The notes beneath the pieces are model-generated. The model saw nothing but the letters and a program-made list of their open reading frames with translations. It had not been told where the DNA came from and did not search any database. From SHVO01 sp041905525 (lineage in GTDB: Bacteria; Pseudomonadota; Alphaproteobacteria; Rhodospirillales; Rhodospirillaceae): a stretch of DNA of 64,000 nucleotides. How positions within the stretch are numbered: the first letter of the stretch is position 1; each line of letters opens with the position of its first letter. Of this stretch, positions 26,577 through 34,499 are shown in pieces. Location of the stretch: positions 1 to 64,000 of the forward strand of contig JAYRKY010000006.1 of the NCBI GenBank assembly GCA_041905525.1, written 5' to 3'. Both the position numbers and the translations under genes were made by a program.

Positions 26577-26948
26577 ATGCGTAAATACAATGTTGCCGCT
26601 GTGACGGTCTTAGCCGTTTTGGGCGCTGGACCGGCCTTTGCCTCAGACCGTCCGGCCACGGGCCTTATCCAGGTCGCGGCCGACCACGACCATGACCACG
26701 CCGGAATGGCGCCGAAAGGTGCAAAGGGTAAAGGCGTTGTCAATTCGGTGGATGCAGCCGGTCACAAGGTGAACGTCTCCCACGAACCGATCCCGAGCCT
26801 GAAGTGGCCTGCCATGAAGATGGATTTTGCCGTAGCGCCTTCAGTGGATCTCAAATCCGTCCAAGCCGGATCACAAATTGAGTTTGTCGTCGGCACGAAC
26901 AAAGACGGGCTTCCCGAAATCCAATCCATTCAGCCGGTGAAGAAGTAA
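26577..26948 (+). CDS. periplasmic copper-binding protein, CusF-like
   Basis: A 123-residue exported protein with a signal peptide (cleavage near AFAS), a His/Asp-rich linker (DHDHDHAG) and a CusF-type beta-barrel domain. The conserved Cu(I)-binding triad appears in SLKWPAMKMDF (Trp, Met, Met), with an upstream His in SHEPIP. CusF delivers Cu(I) or Ag(I) to export systems, but no cus efflux genes are in the window. It starts the rightward copper operon; ribosome binding site AAGGAG. Confidence 0.88.
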   Translation: MRKYNVAAVTVLAVLGAGPAFASDRPATGLIQVAADHDHDHAGMAPKGAKGKGVVNSVDAAGHKVNVSHEPIPSLKWPAMKMDFAVAPSVDLKSVQAGSQIEFVVGTNKDGLPEIQSIQPVKK

Positions 26949-26952
26949 GTCC

Positions 26953-27303
26953 ATGAGAAAGTACATCGCACAAGCCGCCTTCGCCGTCGTGTTCGCCCCG
27001 GCGCTTGCTTTCGCGCACGCCGAACTCGTGAAGTCAGACCCTGCCAACGACGGTACTCTTGCTACCGCTGCCAAAGAAATCACGCTTACTTTTGATGAGG
27101 CGGTGCAGCCGGCAGCATGCAAGCTCACCATGGCTGACGGAATGGATGTTGCGAGCATTGGCAAGCCTCATGCTGACGGGATGGTCCTACATGTCCCGAT
27201 CGCTAAGCCGCTTGCAGCCGGTCGGTACAGCTTGGGGTGCCGGGTGGTGGGACCGGATAGCCACCCGATCAACAGTTCCATTTCCTTCACCGCCGCGAAG
27301 TAA
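26953..27303 (+). CDS. copC: periplasmic copper chaperone CopC
   Basis: A 116-residue CopC: signal peptide to about residue 22 followed by mature HAELVKSDPANDGT, whose N-terminal His can bind Cu(II), and a later pair DSHPI with another ligand His. The Met-rich Cu(I) site of some CopC proteins is absent, suggesting a Cu(II)-only form. It lies 4 nt after the cusF-like gene and upstream of DUF1775 and copD, which together form a known copper uptake or resistance set. Confidence 0.9.
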   Translation: MRKYIAQAAFAVVFAPALAFAHAELVKSDPANDGTLATAAKEITLTFDEAVQPAACKLTMADGMDVASIGKPHADGMVLHVPIAKPLAAGRYSLGCRVVGPDSHPINSSISFTAAK

Positions 27304-27329
27304 ACAGAAACGGAAACAGGGGAGATTCC

Positions 27330-27782
27330 ATGATCCGCTCATTCAAGCTGCCATGCGCGGCTTTCTTCGCCACGTTCGTCGTCGCTATCCCAATGGCACT
27401 TGCCCACGTCACAGTGCGTCCAGCGGAGGCGCCTCCCGGGACCGAGGTGACTTACACCGTGCGCGTTCCGACAGAAGGACAGTCCGCAACAACCTCGGTT
27501 GAACTTGAAATACCGGCGGGCGTCGTGGTGGTCTCGGTGAACGGCGCGGCCGACACTTACGAGGTGAAGAAAGCGGGTGATCGCGTAACGTCTATCGTAT
27601 GGAAAACGTCGATCCCACCGGAACAGCGCGCCGAGCTGACTTTCGTTGCGAAAAACCCCACCGAAGGCGCAGAAATTACCTGGAAGGCGCACCAGCTTTT
27701 CGCTGACGGCACGCGTGCCGACTGGGTTGAAGCGAAAGGCAGCAAGCGGCCGGCCTCGATTACAGCTCTTAAAACACCGTAG
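27330..27782 (+). CDS. DUF1775 (YcnI-like) copper protein
   Basis: A 150-residue exported protein whose mature part opens with HVTVRPAEAPPGTEVTYTVRVP. That is the DUF1775/YcnI fold, in which the N-terminal His, with a conserved Trp, can bind Cu(II) (known for YcnI). The C-terminal membrane anchor of some homologues is missing. Ribosome binding site GGGGAGA upstream; between copC and copD, as is common. Confidence 0.85.
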   Translation: MIRSFKLPCAAFFATFVVAIPMALAHVTVRPAEAPPGTEVTYTVRVPTEGQSATTSVELEIPAGVVVVSVNGAADTYEVKKAGDRVTSIVWKTSIPPEQRAELTFVAKNPTEGAEITWKAHQLFADGTRADWVEAKGSKRPASITALKTP

Positions 27783-27812
27783 TCCGCTTTCGATCTTCGG
27801 CAAGGACGGTCC

Positions 27813-28706
27813 GTGGACTCCGATCTTTCCTATTGGACCGTCTTCGCCGCGATTAATCGGTGGGCGCTCTATACGCTAATGCTCATCGCAAGCGGATCAG
27901 CGCTCTTTGTAGTGCTGACGCCGCTTCCAGTTAGGCTCCGTGACGCTGCGCGCAATCTTGGCCAGCCGACCTCCATATTGACCGCCTTGTCCTATCTAGC
28001 CTCCGTCGGTTTGGGCGGCGCTGAAATGATGGCGGGTGGACCAGAAACTCTCTGGTCGCCCGATACTTGGTCGCTCGCCGGGAGCACGTCTCTCGGCCAA
28101 AGTGCCGCTGTTGGCACTCCGGCGATGTTGATTCTATGGGCCGGCCACCGATGGCAGCTACGGCCTTTATGGTGGATCGGCGCCCTTGGAGGCTTCGCAA
28201 GCTTCCTGCTGACCGGACATGCCGCGACAGCCAATCCGACTTGGCTTGCTGCTACCGCGGTGGCGTTTCACCTCGCAGGAGCTGCGTACTGGATTGGCGC
28301 CCTATATCCCCTGAGCGTAGGTCTGCGCGATCTAGACCTAGGGAGTGCCAGCGTTGCAATCACCGCTTTCTCATACCGCGCCGTGGGCTTCGTGGCGGCT
28401 ATTGTCGTGAGTGGCGTAGTGATTAGTTGGATTCAACTCTCAACACCGGCGGCACTCATATCGACAACATACGGCTACCGCCTGATAGTGAAGGTCGCAC
28501 TCTTTGCCGGGCTTCTTTCACTGGCAGCGTACAACAAACTGATCCTTACGCCGCGGATCGAAAGTGGCTGGGTGGAAGCCAGCCGTGCGCTGCGACGGGT
28601 TATCTTGATTGAATACTCGCTCATCCTTCTCATTTTAGCCGCCGCAGTGTCGCTGACATTGGTTGAGCCGCCGCGCGCATTAATTCATACACTTGGCGCG
28701 CATTAG
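27813..28706 (+). CDS. copD: copper homeostasis membrane protein CopD
   Basis: A 297-residue inner-membrane protein with eight hydrophobic segments. Intramembrane His are seen in GHAATANPTWL and AVAFHLAGAAYWIGAL, as expected for CopD, which cooperates with CopC to move copper across the inner membrane. The likely start is GTG at 27813, 30 nt after the DUF1775 stop; no clear ribosome binding site was seen, so the start is uncertain by a few residues. Confidence 0.88.
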   Translation: MDSDLSYWTVFAAINRWALYTLMLIASGSALFVVLTPLPVRLRDAARNLGQPTSILTALSYLASVGLGGAEMMAGGPETLWSPDTWSLAGSTSLGQSAAVGTPAMLILWAGHRWQLRPLWWIGALGGFASFLLTGHAATANPTWLAATAVAFHLAGAAYWIGALYPLSVGLRDLDLGSASVAITAFSYRAVGFVAAIVVSGVVISWIQLSTPAALISTTYGYRLIVKVALFAGLLSLAAYNKLILTPRIESGWVEASRALRRVILIEYSLILLILAAAVSLTLVEPPRALIHTLGAH

Positions 28707-28799
28707 CGGAACGATCACTGCCAGGCTTCGTTTGCCTTACGGAGGGATGCGGCGCTCGCAATGGGTGAGCGCGCTATCACCGCCGCAAGGAGAACGCAC

Positions 28800-29153
28800 A
28801 TGCTTAAGCTCCACGTCCGCTCGCTCGGTATCGCCACCCTTGTTTTAGCGGTGACTTCCAGCGCTTATGTTCTTTCGAGCCACGCCGCCGACAAAATGGA
28901 TGCGCCAGCCGGCAAGGCCTATCACGAAGCCATGATGAAAATGGATCAAGACATGATGAAGGGCATGACGGGCAATCCTGACCGCGACTTCGCCATGATG
29001 ATGATTCCCCATCATCAAGGTGCAATCGACATGGCGAAGGTACTTCTGCAACACGGCAAGGACTCAGAGCTAAAGAAGATGGCTCAGGAGACCATTCCCA
29101 AACAGGAAAAAGAAATCGCCGATCTCAAGCGTTGGCTCGAAACGCATAAATAA
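28800..29153 (+). CDS. exported DUF305 protein
   Basis: A 117-residue protein with a signal peptide and a DUF305 domain that has the motif FAMMMIPHHQGAIDMAKV, Met-rich segments (MMKMDQDMMKGM) and a charged C-terminal helix. DUF305 proteins are often found with copper genes and probably bind metal in the periplasm. The ATG at 28800 has AAGGAG 7 nt upstream; the in-frame start at 28761 is not supported. Paralogue of the membrane form at 480-944. Confidence 0.85.
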   Translation: MLKLHVRSLGIATLVLAVTSSAYVLSSHAADKMDAPAGKAYHEAMMKMDQDMMKGMTGNPDRDFAMMMIPHHQGAIDMAKVLLQHGKDSELKKMAQETIPKQEKEIADLKRWLETHK

Positions 29154-29165
29154 ATCAAGCGCGAG

Positions 29166-29191
29166 GGGCGCCGCGACCTGGCGCGGCGCCC
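29166..29191. terminator. hairpin between convergent genes
   Basis: GGGCGCCGCG and CGCGGCGCCC form a perfect 10-bp stem with loop ACCTGG between the convergent DUF305 gene and the Cu-ATPase gene. It lacks a U-tract on both sides, so it may stop transcription weakly in both directions. Confidence 0.5.
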
Positions 29192-29197
29192 ACAATA

Positions 29198-31642
29198 TTA
29201 GAGTTTAACCATGCGCAGCCGCAGTGAGTTGGCAATCACACTCACGGATGACAGCGCCATGGCCGCCGCCGCAATGATGGGTGACAGCGAGAGCCCAAAC
29301 ATTGGATAGAGCGCACCAGCCGCAATCGGTACCCCCGCTGCGTTGTAAATGAATGCAAAGAAAAGGTTTTGCCGAATATTGCGCATCGTCGCTTGCGAAA
29401 GACGGCGCGCACGAACGATACCCGTCAAATCACCCTTCACGAGCGTCACGCCGGCACTTTCCATCGCAACATCCGTGCCTGTGCCCATCGCGATACCTAC
29501 GTCGGCTGCAGCCAAGGCCGGCGCGTCATTTACCCCGTCGCCCGCCATGGCAACAACGCGGCCTTCCGACTTTAGCCGCTGCACAACACTGCTCTTCTGA
29601 TCCGGAAGGACCTGGGCTTCTACCTCACCGATGCCGAGCGTCCGCGCAACCGCTTCCGCCGTCGTGCGGTGGTCGCCAGTCAACATCACGACATGGATGC
29701 CCTCCCTTTTCAGCGCGTCGAGCGCGGCAGCGGTCGTCGCCTTAATCGGGTCAGCAATGGCCAGGATGCCGGCTGCTTGGCCGTCCACGGCCACGTAAAC
29801 CGCCGTCGCACCATCCGCGCGCAATTCGTCTGCACGGGCACGCAACTCGGTTAGGTCAATGCCAAGCCCGGTCAGGAATACGTCCTGGCCGATCACGATT
29901 TTACGGCCTTCAACCACGCCGAGGGCTCCTTTGCCAGTGGGTGAATCAAAATCGCTAACGGTCGGAATTGGGATTTTGCGCTTTTCCGCGGCGGTGACGA
30001 TCGCGAGCGCGAGCGGGTGTTCACTTGCGCGCTCGACACCAGCAGCTAACCGCAAAAGGCCTTCTTCACTCTGCCCTTGCGTGGCGATAATCGCAGTGAC
30101 GCTCGGCTTTCCTTCGGTGAGCGTGCCCGTCTTGTCGACCACAAGCGTGTCGACCTTTTCCATGCGCTCTAGCGCTTCTGCGTTCTTGATCAACACACCG
30201 TGCTGCGCCCCACGACCAACGCCGACCATGATAGACATAGGCGTGGCCAGCCCTAAGGCACAGGGACAGGCAATGATGAGAACGGCGACCGCCGCAACCA
30301 ACCCATAAGTGAACCGCGGCTCCGGCCCAAAGAGTATCCATGCAGTGAATGCCGCTGCCGCAACAAAGATTACCAGCGGCACGAACCATGCGGAAACCTG
30401 ATCCGCCATGCGCTGAATCGGTGCACGGCTGCGCTGTGCATCTGCCACCATCTGCACAATTCGCGCTAGCATAGTTTCACTGCCAACCTTTTCAGCAGTG
30501 ATAACGAGGCTACCGGACTGATTGATGGTTCCGCCGATGACAGAGGAACCGACGTCCTTCGTGACCGGCATCGACTCACCGGTAACCATGCTTTCGTCGA
30601 TTGACGACCGGCCTTCGACAACCTTCCCATCAACCGGGACTTTGTCACCGGGGCGGACTCTGAGACGGTCGTGGATTTGGACGAGATCAAGATCTATCTC
30701 CTCGTCACTCCCATCGGCGCGCAGGCGCCGCGCGACCTTGGGCGCAAGCTTGAGGAGCGCCTTAATCGCGCCCGAGGTCTGCTCACGAGCGCGGAGTTCG
30801 AGAACCTGTCCTAATAGGACCAGGACAGTGATGACCGCCGCCGCTTCAAAATAGACCGCGACTGTACCTTCGGCGGTCCGAAAAGCCTCGGGAAAGATAC
30901 CCGGCACAAAGGCCGCAACAACGCTGTAAAGCCACGCCACGCCGGTTCCCATGGCAATGAGCGTGAACATGTTGAGCTTGAGCGTGCGAAGCGACTGCCA
31001 GCCGCGAACGAAAAACGGCCATCCGGCCCATAGAACGACTGGGGTCGCCAAAGCGAATTGAACCCAGGTCGAAATTTGAGCGGATATGACGTGATGAAGG
31101 TCGGTGAGATGCCCGCCCATCTCCAACGCAACGACAGGAAGGGCTAAGACCAGCCCGATCCAAAAACGCTTTGTCATATCGGCGAGTTCGGGGTTCGGCC
31201 CGCTATCGGCACTAACAGCTAGCGGTTCCAATGCCATGCCGCAGATCGGGCATGAGCCTGGACCGATTTGCCGCACCTCCGGATGCATCGGGCACGTGTA
31301 GATGGCTTTACCGTCTGCAGCCGTCGCTTTGGGGGCTAGCGGCGCGAGATATTTTGCGGGATCACCCTCAAATTTTGTGCGGCACCCGGCCGAACAGAAA
31401 TAGTAGGTCGCCCCGGCATGATCCGTCTTGTGCTTGGCGGTCGCGGGATCGACATCCATTCCGCACACCGGGTCCTTTACGGTGTGCGCGCCACCCGCTG
31501 GCTTGGCATGGTGAGCGCAGCACGAGGACTTGGCGGGTGCCGGAGGCGCCTTTTCTCCGTGGCCGTGGTGGTGGTGGTGATGCTGCTCATGCCCATGCTG
31601 AGCATGTGCGCTATGATTGTGGTGCGAGTGATTATCGGCCAT
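29198..31642 (-). CDS. copA: Cu(I)-translocating P-type ATPase, CopA (CPC) type
   Basis: About 814 residues. The N-terminus has a His-rich tail (residues 1-45), a YHS domain (VKDPVCGMDVDPATAKH) and an HMBD module (YTCPMHPEVRQIGPGSCP), not classical HMA domains. Metal site ACPCALGLATP, DKTGTLTEGKP and the TGD and GDGVNDAPAL motifs are intact. It exports Cu(I) to the periplasm. The ATG at 31642 has GGAG 6 nt upstream, so a start at 31654 or 31714 is less likely. Its promoter region shares two CsoR-type palindromes with the divergent csoR, implying copper-induced expression. Confidence 0.93.
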   Translation of the reverse strand: MADNHSHHNHSAHAQHGHEQHHHHHHGHGEKAPPAPAKSSCCAHHAKPAGGAHTVKDPVCGMDVDPATAKHKTDHAGATYYFCSAGCRTKFEGDPAKYLAPLAPKATAADGKAIYTCPMHPEVRQIGPGSCPICGMALEPLAVSADSGPNPELADMTKRFWIGLVLALPVVALEMGGHLTDLHHVISAQISTWVQFALATPVVLWAGWPFFVRGWQSLRTLKLNMFTLIAMGTGVAWLYSVVAAFVPGIFPEAFRTAEGTVAVYFEAAAVITVLVLLGQVLELRAREQTSGAIKALLKLAPKVARRLRADGSDEEIDLDLVQIHDRLRVRPGDKVPVDGKVVEGRSSIDESMVTGESMPVTKDVGSSVIGGTINQSGSLVITAEKVGSETMLARIVQMVADAQRSRAPIQRMADQVSAWFVPLVIFVAAAAFTAWILFGPEPRFTYGLVAAVAVLIIACPCALGLATPMSIMVGVGRGAQHGVLIKNAEALERMEKVDTLVVDKTGTLTEGKPSVTAIIATQGQSEEGLLRLAAGVERASEHPLALAIVTAAEKRKIPIPTVSDFDSPTGKGALGVVEGRKIVIGQDVFLTGLGIDLTELRARADELRADGATAVYVAVDGQAAGILAIADPIKATTAAALDALKREGIHVVMLTGDHRTTAEAVARTLGIGEVEAQVLPDQKSSVVQRLKSEGRVVAMAGDGVNDAPALAAADVGIAMGTGTDVAMESAGVTLVKGDLTGIVRARRLSQATMRNIRQNLFFAFIYNAAGVPIAAGALYPMFGLSLSPIIAAAAMALSSVSVIANSLRLRMVKL

Positions 31643-31656
31643 TGGCGTCTCCATAT

Positions 31657-31673
31657 ATACCCCCCAGGGGTAT
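31657..31673. promoter_or_regulatory. CsoR-type operator 1
   Basis: ATACCCCCCAGGGGTAT is an inverted repeat with ATACCCC/GGGGTAT half-sites, as in CsoR/RcnR-family operators. It lies 15 bp before the Cu-ATPase ATG. Confidence 0.7.
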
Positions 31674-31690
31674 GATTGTCCTTGCCAGAT

Positions 31691-31707
31691 ATACCCCCAT
31701 GGGGTAT
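31691..31707. promoter_or_regulatory. CsoR-type operator 2
   Basis: ATACCCCCATGGGGTAT repeats the half-sites of operator 1, with starts 34 bp apart. It ends 9 bp before the csoR ATG at 31717, so binding would repress csoR and the ATPase together. Confidence 0.7.
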
Positions 31708-31716
31708 CTGTCAAGG

Positions 31717-31992
31717 ATGCAAAAGCAAACCAAAGCCTCCTGTCTTAAACGCCTCAACCGTATCGAGGGCCAAGTACGCGGCCTCGCTGGCATGGTCGAG
31801 GAAGACCGCTATTGCATCGACATCATGACACAGATCGCGGCCGTGCGAGCGGCCCTACGGCGTGTTGAAGAAGAAGTGCTGCACGATCACGTTGCGCACT
31901 GCGTCCAACATGCAATCGATTCAGGCAATGCGGCCGAACAAAAGCGCAAGATCGCTGAATTGGTCACGGCGCTCGGACGGTCAAATCGATAA
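31717..31992 (+). CDS. csoR: copper-sensing repressor, CsoR/FrmR family
   Basis: A 91-residue all-helical repressor. The family signature CLKRLNRIEGQVRGLAGM is present, and the Cu(I) ligand pattern Cys (DRYCIDI), His (HDHVAHC) and Cys (AHC) fits CsoR. It binds as a tetramer to the flanking ATACCCC/GGGGTAT repeats and lets go when loaded with copper. I start at ATG 31717; an in-frame ATG at 31699 overlaps operator 2. Divergent from the CPC-type Cu ATPase, its likely target. Confidence 0.9.
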   Translation: MQKQTKASCLKRLNRIEGQVRGLAGMVEEDRYCIDIMTQIAAVRAALRRVEEEVLHDHVAHCVQHAIDSGNAAEQKRKIAELVTALGRSNR

Positions 31993-32008
31993 CCTTTGGA
32001 GTTTTTCG

Positions 32009-32176
32009 ATGTCCTCCCCCGAAGATTATCCTGGTGCGCCGCGATGGATTAAGGCGTTGGGGGTTTTCGCGCTCATAGCGCTGGCAGTCATTGTGGGGAT
32101 GCACCTGACCGGTGGAGGAGGCTTGGCGCACATGTTGGACCATGGTCGCCCAACTCCATCCTCCACGGCGCCATGA
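32009..32176 (+). CDS. small single-pass membrane protein
   Basis: A 55-residue product with one membrane segment (about residues 16-34) followed by a Gly/His tail. Function unknown. The ATG at 32009 has GGAG about 8 nt upstream. It lies 16 nt after csoR and overlaps the next gene by four bases, so it belongs to the csoR transcript. Confidence 0.65.
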   Translation: MSSPEDYPGAPRWIKALGVFALIALAVIVGMHLTGGGGLAHMLDHGRPTPSSTAP

Positions 32177-32679
32177 AGCGGTGGCTCCGAAACCTGCTCC
32201 TGACGTTCCACGTCACAACGTCGGTTGGGTTCACCGGCGCTATAGCTGCTTTTCTTTCTCTCGCCATCACGGGCGCATTTCAGCAGGACCAAGACGTAAT
32301 TCGCGGCGCTTACGTCGCGATGAACGTCATCACTACATTGGTAATCGTGCCTCTATGCTTTGCAGCGTTGCTCACGGGAGTTGTCCAATCGCTTACGACA
32401 CCATGGGGCCTGTTCCGGCACTATTGGGTCGTAGTGAAGCTAGGCCTGACCCTGCTCTCCGCGGCAGTTCTCCTGCTTCATACCACGCCGATCGAAGCGA
32501 TGGCCCAAGCTGCGCAAGCCGCACCACTTGGACCGGAAGACTTCTACGGTCAGCGCCGGCAGCTCATCGTCGCGTCCGCTGGGGCGCTGCTCATCGGTTT
32601 GGGGGCCATCATCCTATCCATATATAAACCGACGGGGCTTACGCCCTATGGATGGCGGAAGAGGACCACCGCGCCTTAG
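32173..32679 (+). CDS. four-helix inner-membrane protein of unknown function
   Basis: A 168-residue protein with four hydrophobic segments (about 8-33, 47-70, 80-100 and 132-152) and a positively charged C-terminus. An HVTTSVGF motif in the first segment could hold haem or metal, but this is speculative. It overlaps the upstream small membrane gene by ATGA and ends the csoR transcript. Confidence 0.7.
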   Translation: MKRWLRNLLLTFHVTTSVGFTGAIAAFLSLAITGAFQQDQDVIRGAYVAMNVITTLVIVPLCFAALLTGVVQSLTTPWGLFRHYWVVVKLGLTLLSAAVLLLHTTPIEAMAQAAQAAPLGPEDFYGQRRQLIVASAGALLIGLGAIILSIYKPTGLTPYGWRKRTTAP

Positions 32680-32771
32680 CGTTCCTCACTTTATCTACGA
32701 TCTCCTACGCCGTGTTTCGCTCTGCGTGGCGATCAGCTTGACTCCGGCGACGGCGAAAGTGAGTAAAGGGA

Positions 32772-33086
32772 ATGGCTGAGGCAAACGGCATTCCGACCCT
32801 TTTAGAACGCGCGAAAGTGCCCGAGCACTTTCCGCTTTTCCGAAATGCTGCCGCGCTGGCGCATCTAGCCCATAGCGGCAAGGGCCCTCCCTATATCCTT
32901 GTTGGCGGGAAAGCCTGGTATGAAGTTGACGACATCCAAACGTGGATAAACGAAAACAAGGTGAGAAGTGCCCATCGGGACATTGTGGACTCCTCACCAA
33001 AACCAATCGCCGTCGCCTTCAAGAAACGGGGGAGACCGACCAAAATGGAGCAATATCTCCGCCAGCAGCGAGCGCCTGCCTCATAA
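32772..33086 (+). CDS. excisionase/AlpA-like DNA-binding protein
   Basis: A 104-residue protein. The core NAAALAHLAHSGKGPPYIL followed by GGKAWYEVDDIQTWINEN fits a short winged-helix (MerR-like/AlpA/Xis) fold that reads a DNA site and ends in a D-x-W-x-E helix. The tail KKRGRPTK resembles an AT-hook. It sits between the copper genes and an integrase and is likely the recombination directionality factor of the element, an inference from position and fold. Confidence 0.6.
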   Translation: MAEANGIPTLLERAKVPEHFPLFRNAAALAHLAHSGKGPPYILVGGKAWYEVDDIQTWINENKVRSAHRDIVDSSPKPIAVAFKKRGRPTKMEQYLRQQRAPAS

Positions 33087-33098
33087 GAGCGGTCCATT

Positions 33099-34499
33099 TC
33101 AGCTAGCCGATATGCCGTCCATGCTTAGTTGGGGACCCGGACCGGTCGTTGAGAGATGGGGTCGGTATTGAGCCCATTGATTGGCAGGTACCTGTTTATT
33201 GTTGGGGCCCACACGTACAAAAAGACGCCCATCCGCTTTGACTTGAGCCGGCCATTGAGGAGTTTTTTCCACTGAAATAATGACGACGATTTCATCGCCG
33301 TAATTTATCGGCTCCAACGAAACGCCTACCTCGCCATCAATATTGTCTTTGATGGCAGCCAGGAGCGACCCGCGATAACGCTCGGCTGCGACTTCATCGG
33401 GCGGCGCCTTTGCCCAAGCCTGTAGTTCCCGACAAAAGCCGGAAACGTCGCAATCATCCTTAATCCCTAGAAATATCTGTCCCCCGTCGGAATTGGCGTA
33501 CGCAACAACTGTTGCGACCACTTCGCGTAGCTTTGATGGGCTGTCCTTGGTTCCCATTCCGTCGCCTAGTCGTACGAATGGCTTGAACTCGACTTTCTGA
33601 CCTTCACCAGAGGACCGTGCTCGTTCAATTTCTTGAACTTTATCACGCACGATGTTCGATTGACCCCTGCGGCGGAGCCCATTTGGTCGGAACCGATCTT
33701 CGCGTTGGAAATCGAGTATGAACCCTCCACCTTCGAGCAGTAAGTACTCCAGGCGTTCGGTGCCGTCAGGCACAATAAACGTGGCTTTCCGCTCTATCAC
33801 AGGCGCTTCGAAATGTTTGATTCTTCCCTCCTCCCAATAAGCGCCCTTGATTGTGAGGGGCAGTGTAGAACTCTGATCACCATCAATATGAACAGTGAGA
33901 ATGCCTGCCTCGTGTTCCGCATCACTGAAGTATGCGCGAGCTTCAGGCAGGATAAATAATACTTCACCCCGGCGACCATCATTGGAGCCGTGATATTTCT
34001 TCATGGGAAGCCAATCGCGTACGGCCTCGTGAAGATCTGGGTAGTATGGTTGGTCCATAGCAACAAGTGGCTCGAGATCGTTACCGCCGTGACTTTCTCC
34101 AAATCGCGTGCCGGCAACTATGCCTGACCTACTCATGTACTCATTGTTAGCGGGAAGTAGCTCCATTCTCCAATTCGAATTTCCGTCACGACGGAAAACT
34201 GAATCAGCAATAGTGATCTCACCGCGATGAACCTCCTCCACAAAGCGTCTGCATTTATGTGGAGTAAGCCAATCCTCAAAGAGGATAGAGCGCATATAAA
34301 CTCGAGAGGGAGTTTCCTGCACTTTTGAATCAGGAAAGGCCTCCACCACACAGGAGACCAAAATCCATTCACTCTGCGTCGAGCGGGTCAGAACTGCGCG
34401 CCTGCGGATTTGCGAGGTCTTGCCGGTCTGTAAAGACTCCAAATAATCGAGGAGCTTGGGTGGCGGTTCCGTGAGGTTATGTATCTGATACATCGTCAC
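33099..34499 (-). CDS. AlbA_2 (Schlafen-type) domain protein
   Basis: A 466-residue protein. The C-terminal third contains an AlbA_2/Schlafen-type nucleic-acid-binding domain, with EGQKVEFKPF (about residue 309) and the conserved VAYANSDGGQIFLGIKDD. The N-terminal 290 residues do not match a family I recognise. Such proteins act as regulators or as RNases/ATPases in phage defence, but here no catalytic site can be assigned. Start overlaps the integrase stop (GTG at 34499 or ATG at 34493), so it is cotranscribed with the integrase and is cargo of the element. Confidence 0.75.
   Translation of the reverse strand: MTMYQIHNLTEPPPKLLDYLESLQTGKTSQIRRRAVLTRSTQSEWILVSCVVEAFPDSKVQETPSRVYMRSILFEDWLTPHKCRRFVEEVHRGEITIADSVFRRDGNSNWRMELLPANNEYMSRSGIVAGTRFGESHGGNDLEPLVAMDQPYYPDLHEAVRDWLPMKKYHGSNDGRRGEVLFILPEARAYFSDAEHEAGILTVHIDGDQSSTLPLTIKGAYWEEGRIKHFEAPVIERKATFIVPDGTERLEYLLLEGGGFILDFQREDRFRPNGLRRRGQSNIVRDKVQEIERARSSGEGQKVEFKPFVRLGDGMGTKDSPSKLREVVATVVAYANSDGGQIFLGIKDDCDVSGFCRELQAWAKAPPDEVAAERYRGSLLAAIKDNIDGEVGVSLEPINYGDEIVVIISVEKTPQWPAQVKADGRLFVRVGPNNKQVPANQWAQYRPHLSTTGPGPQLSMDGISAS

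Noticed and set aside
31231..31716. Upstream extension of csoR
   Set aside because: The frame crosses the Cu-ATPase gene on the other strand and the operator region; CsoR proteins are about 90 residues.
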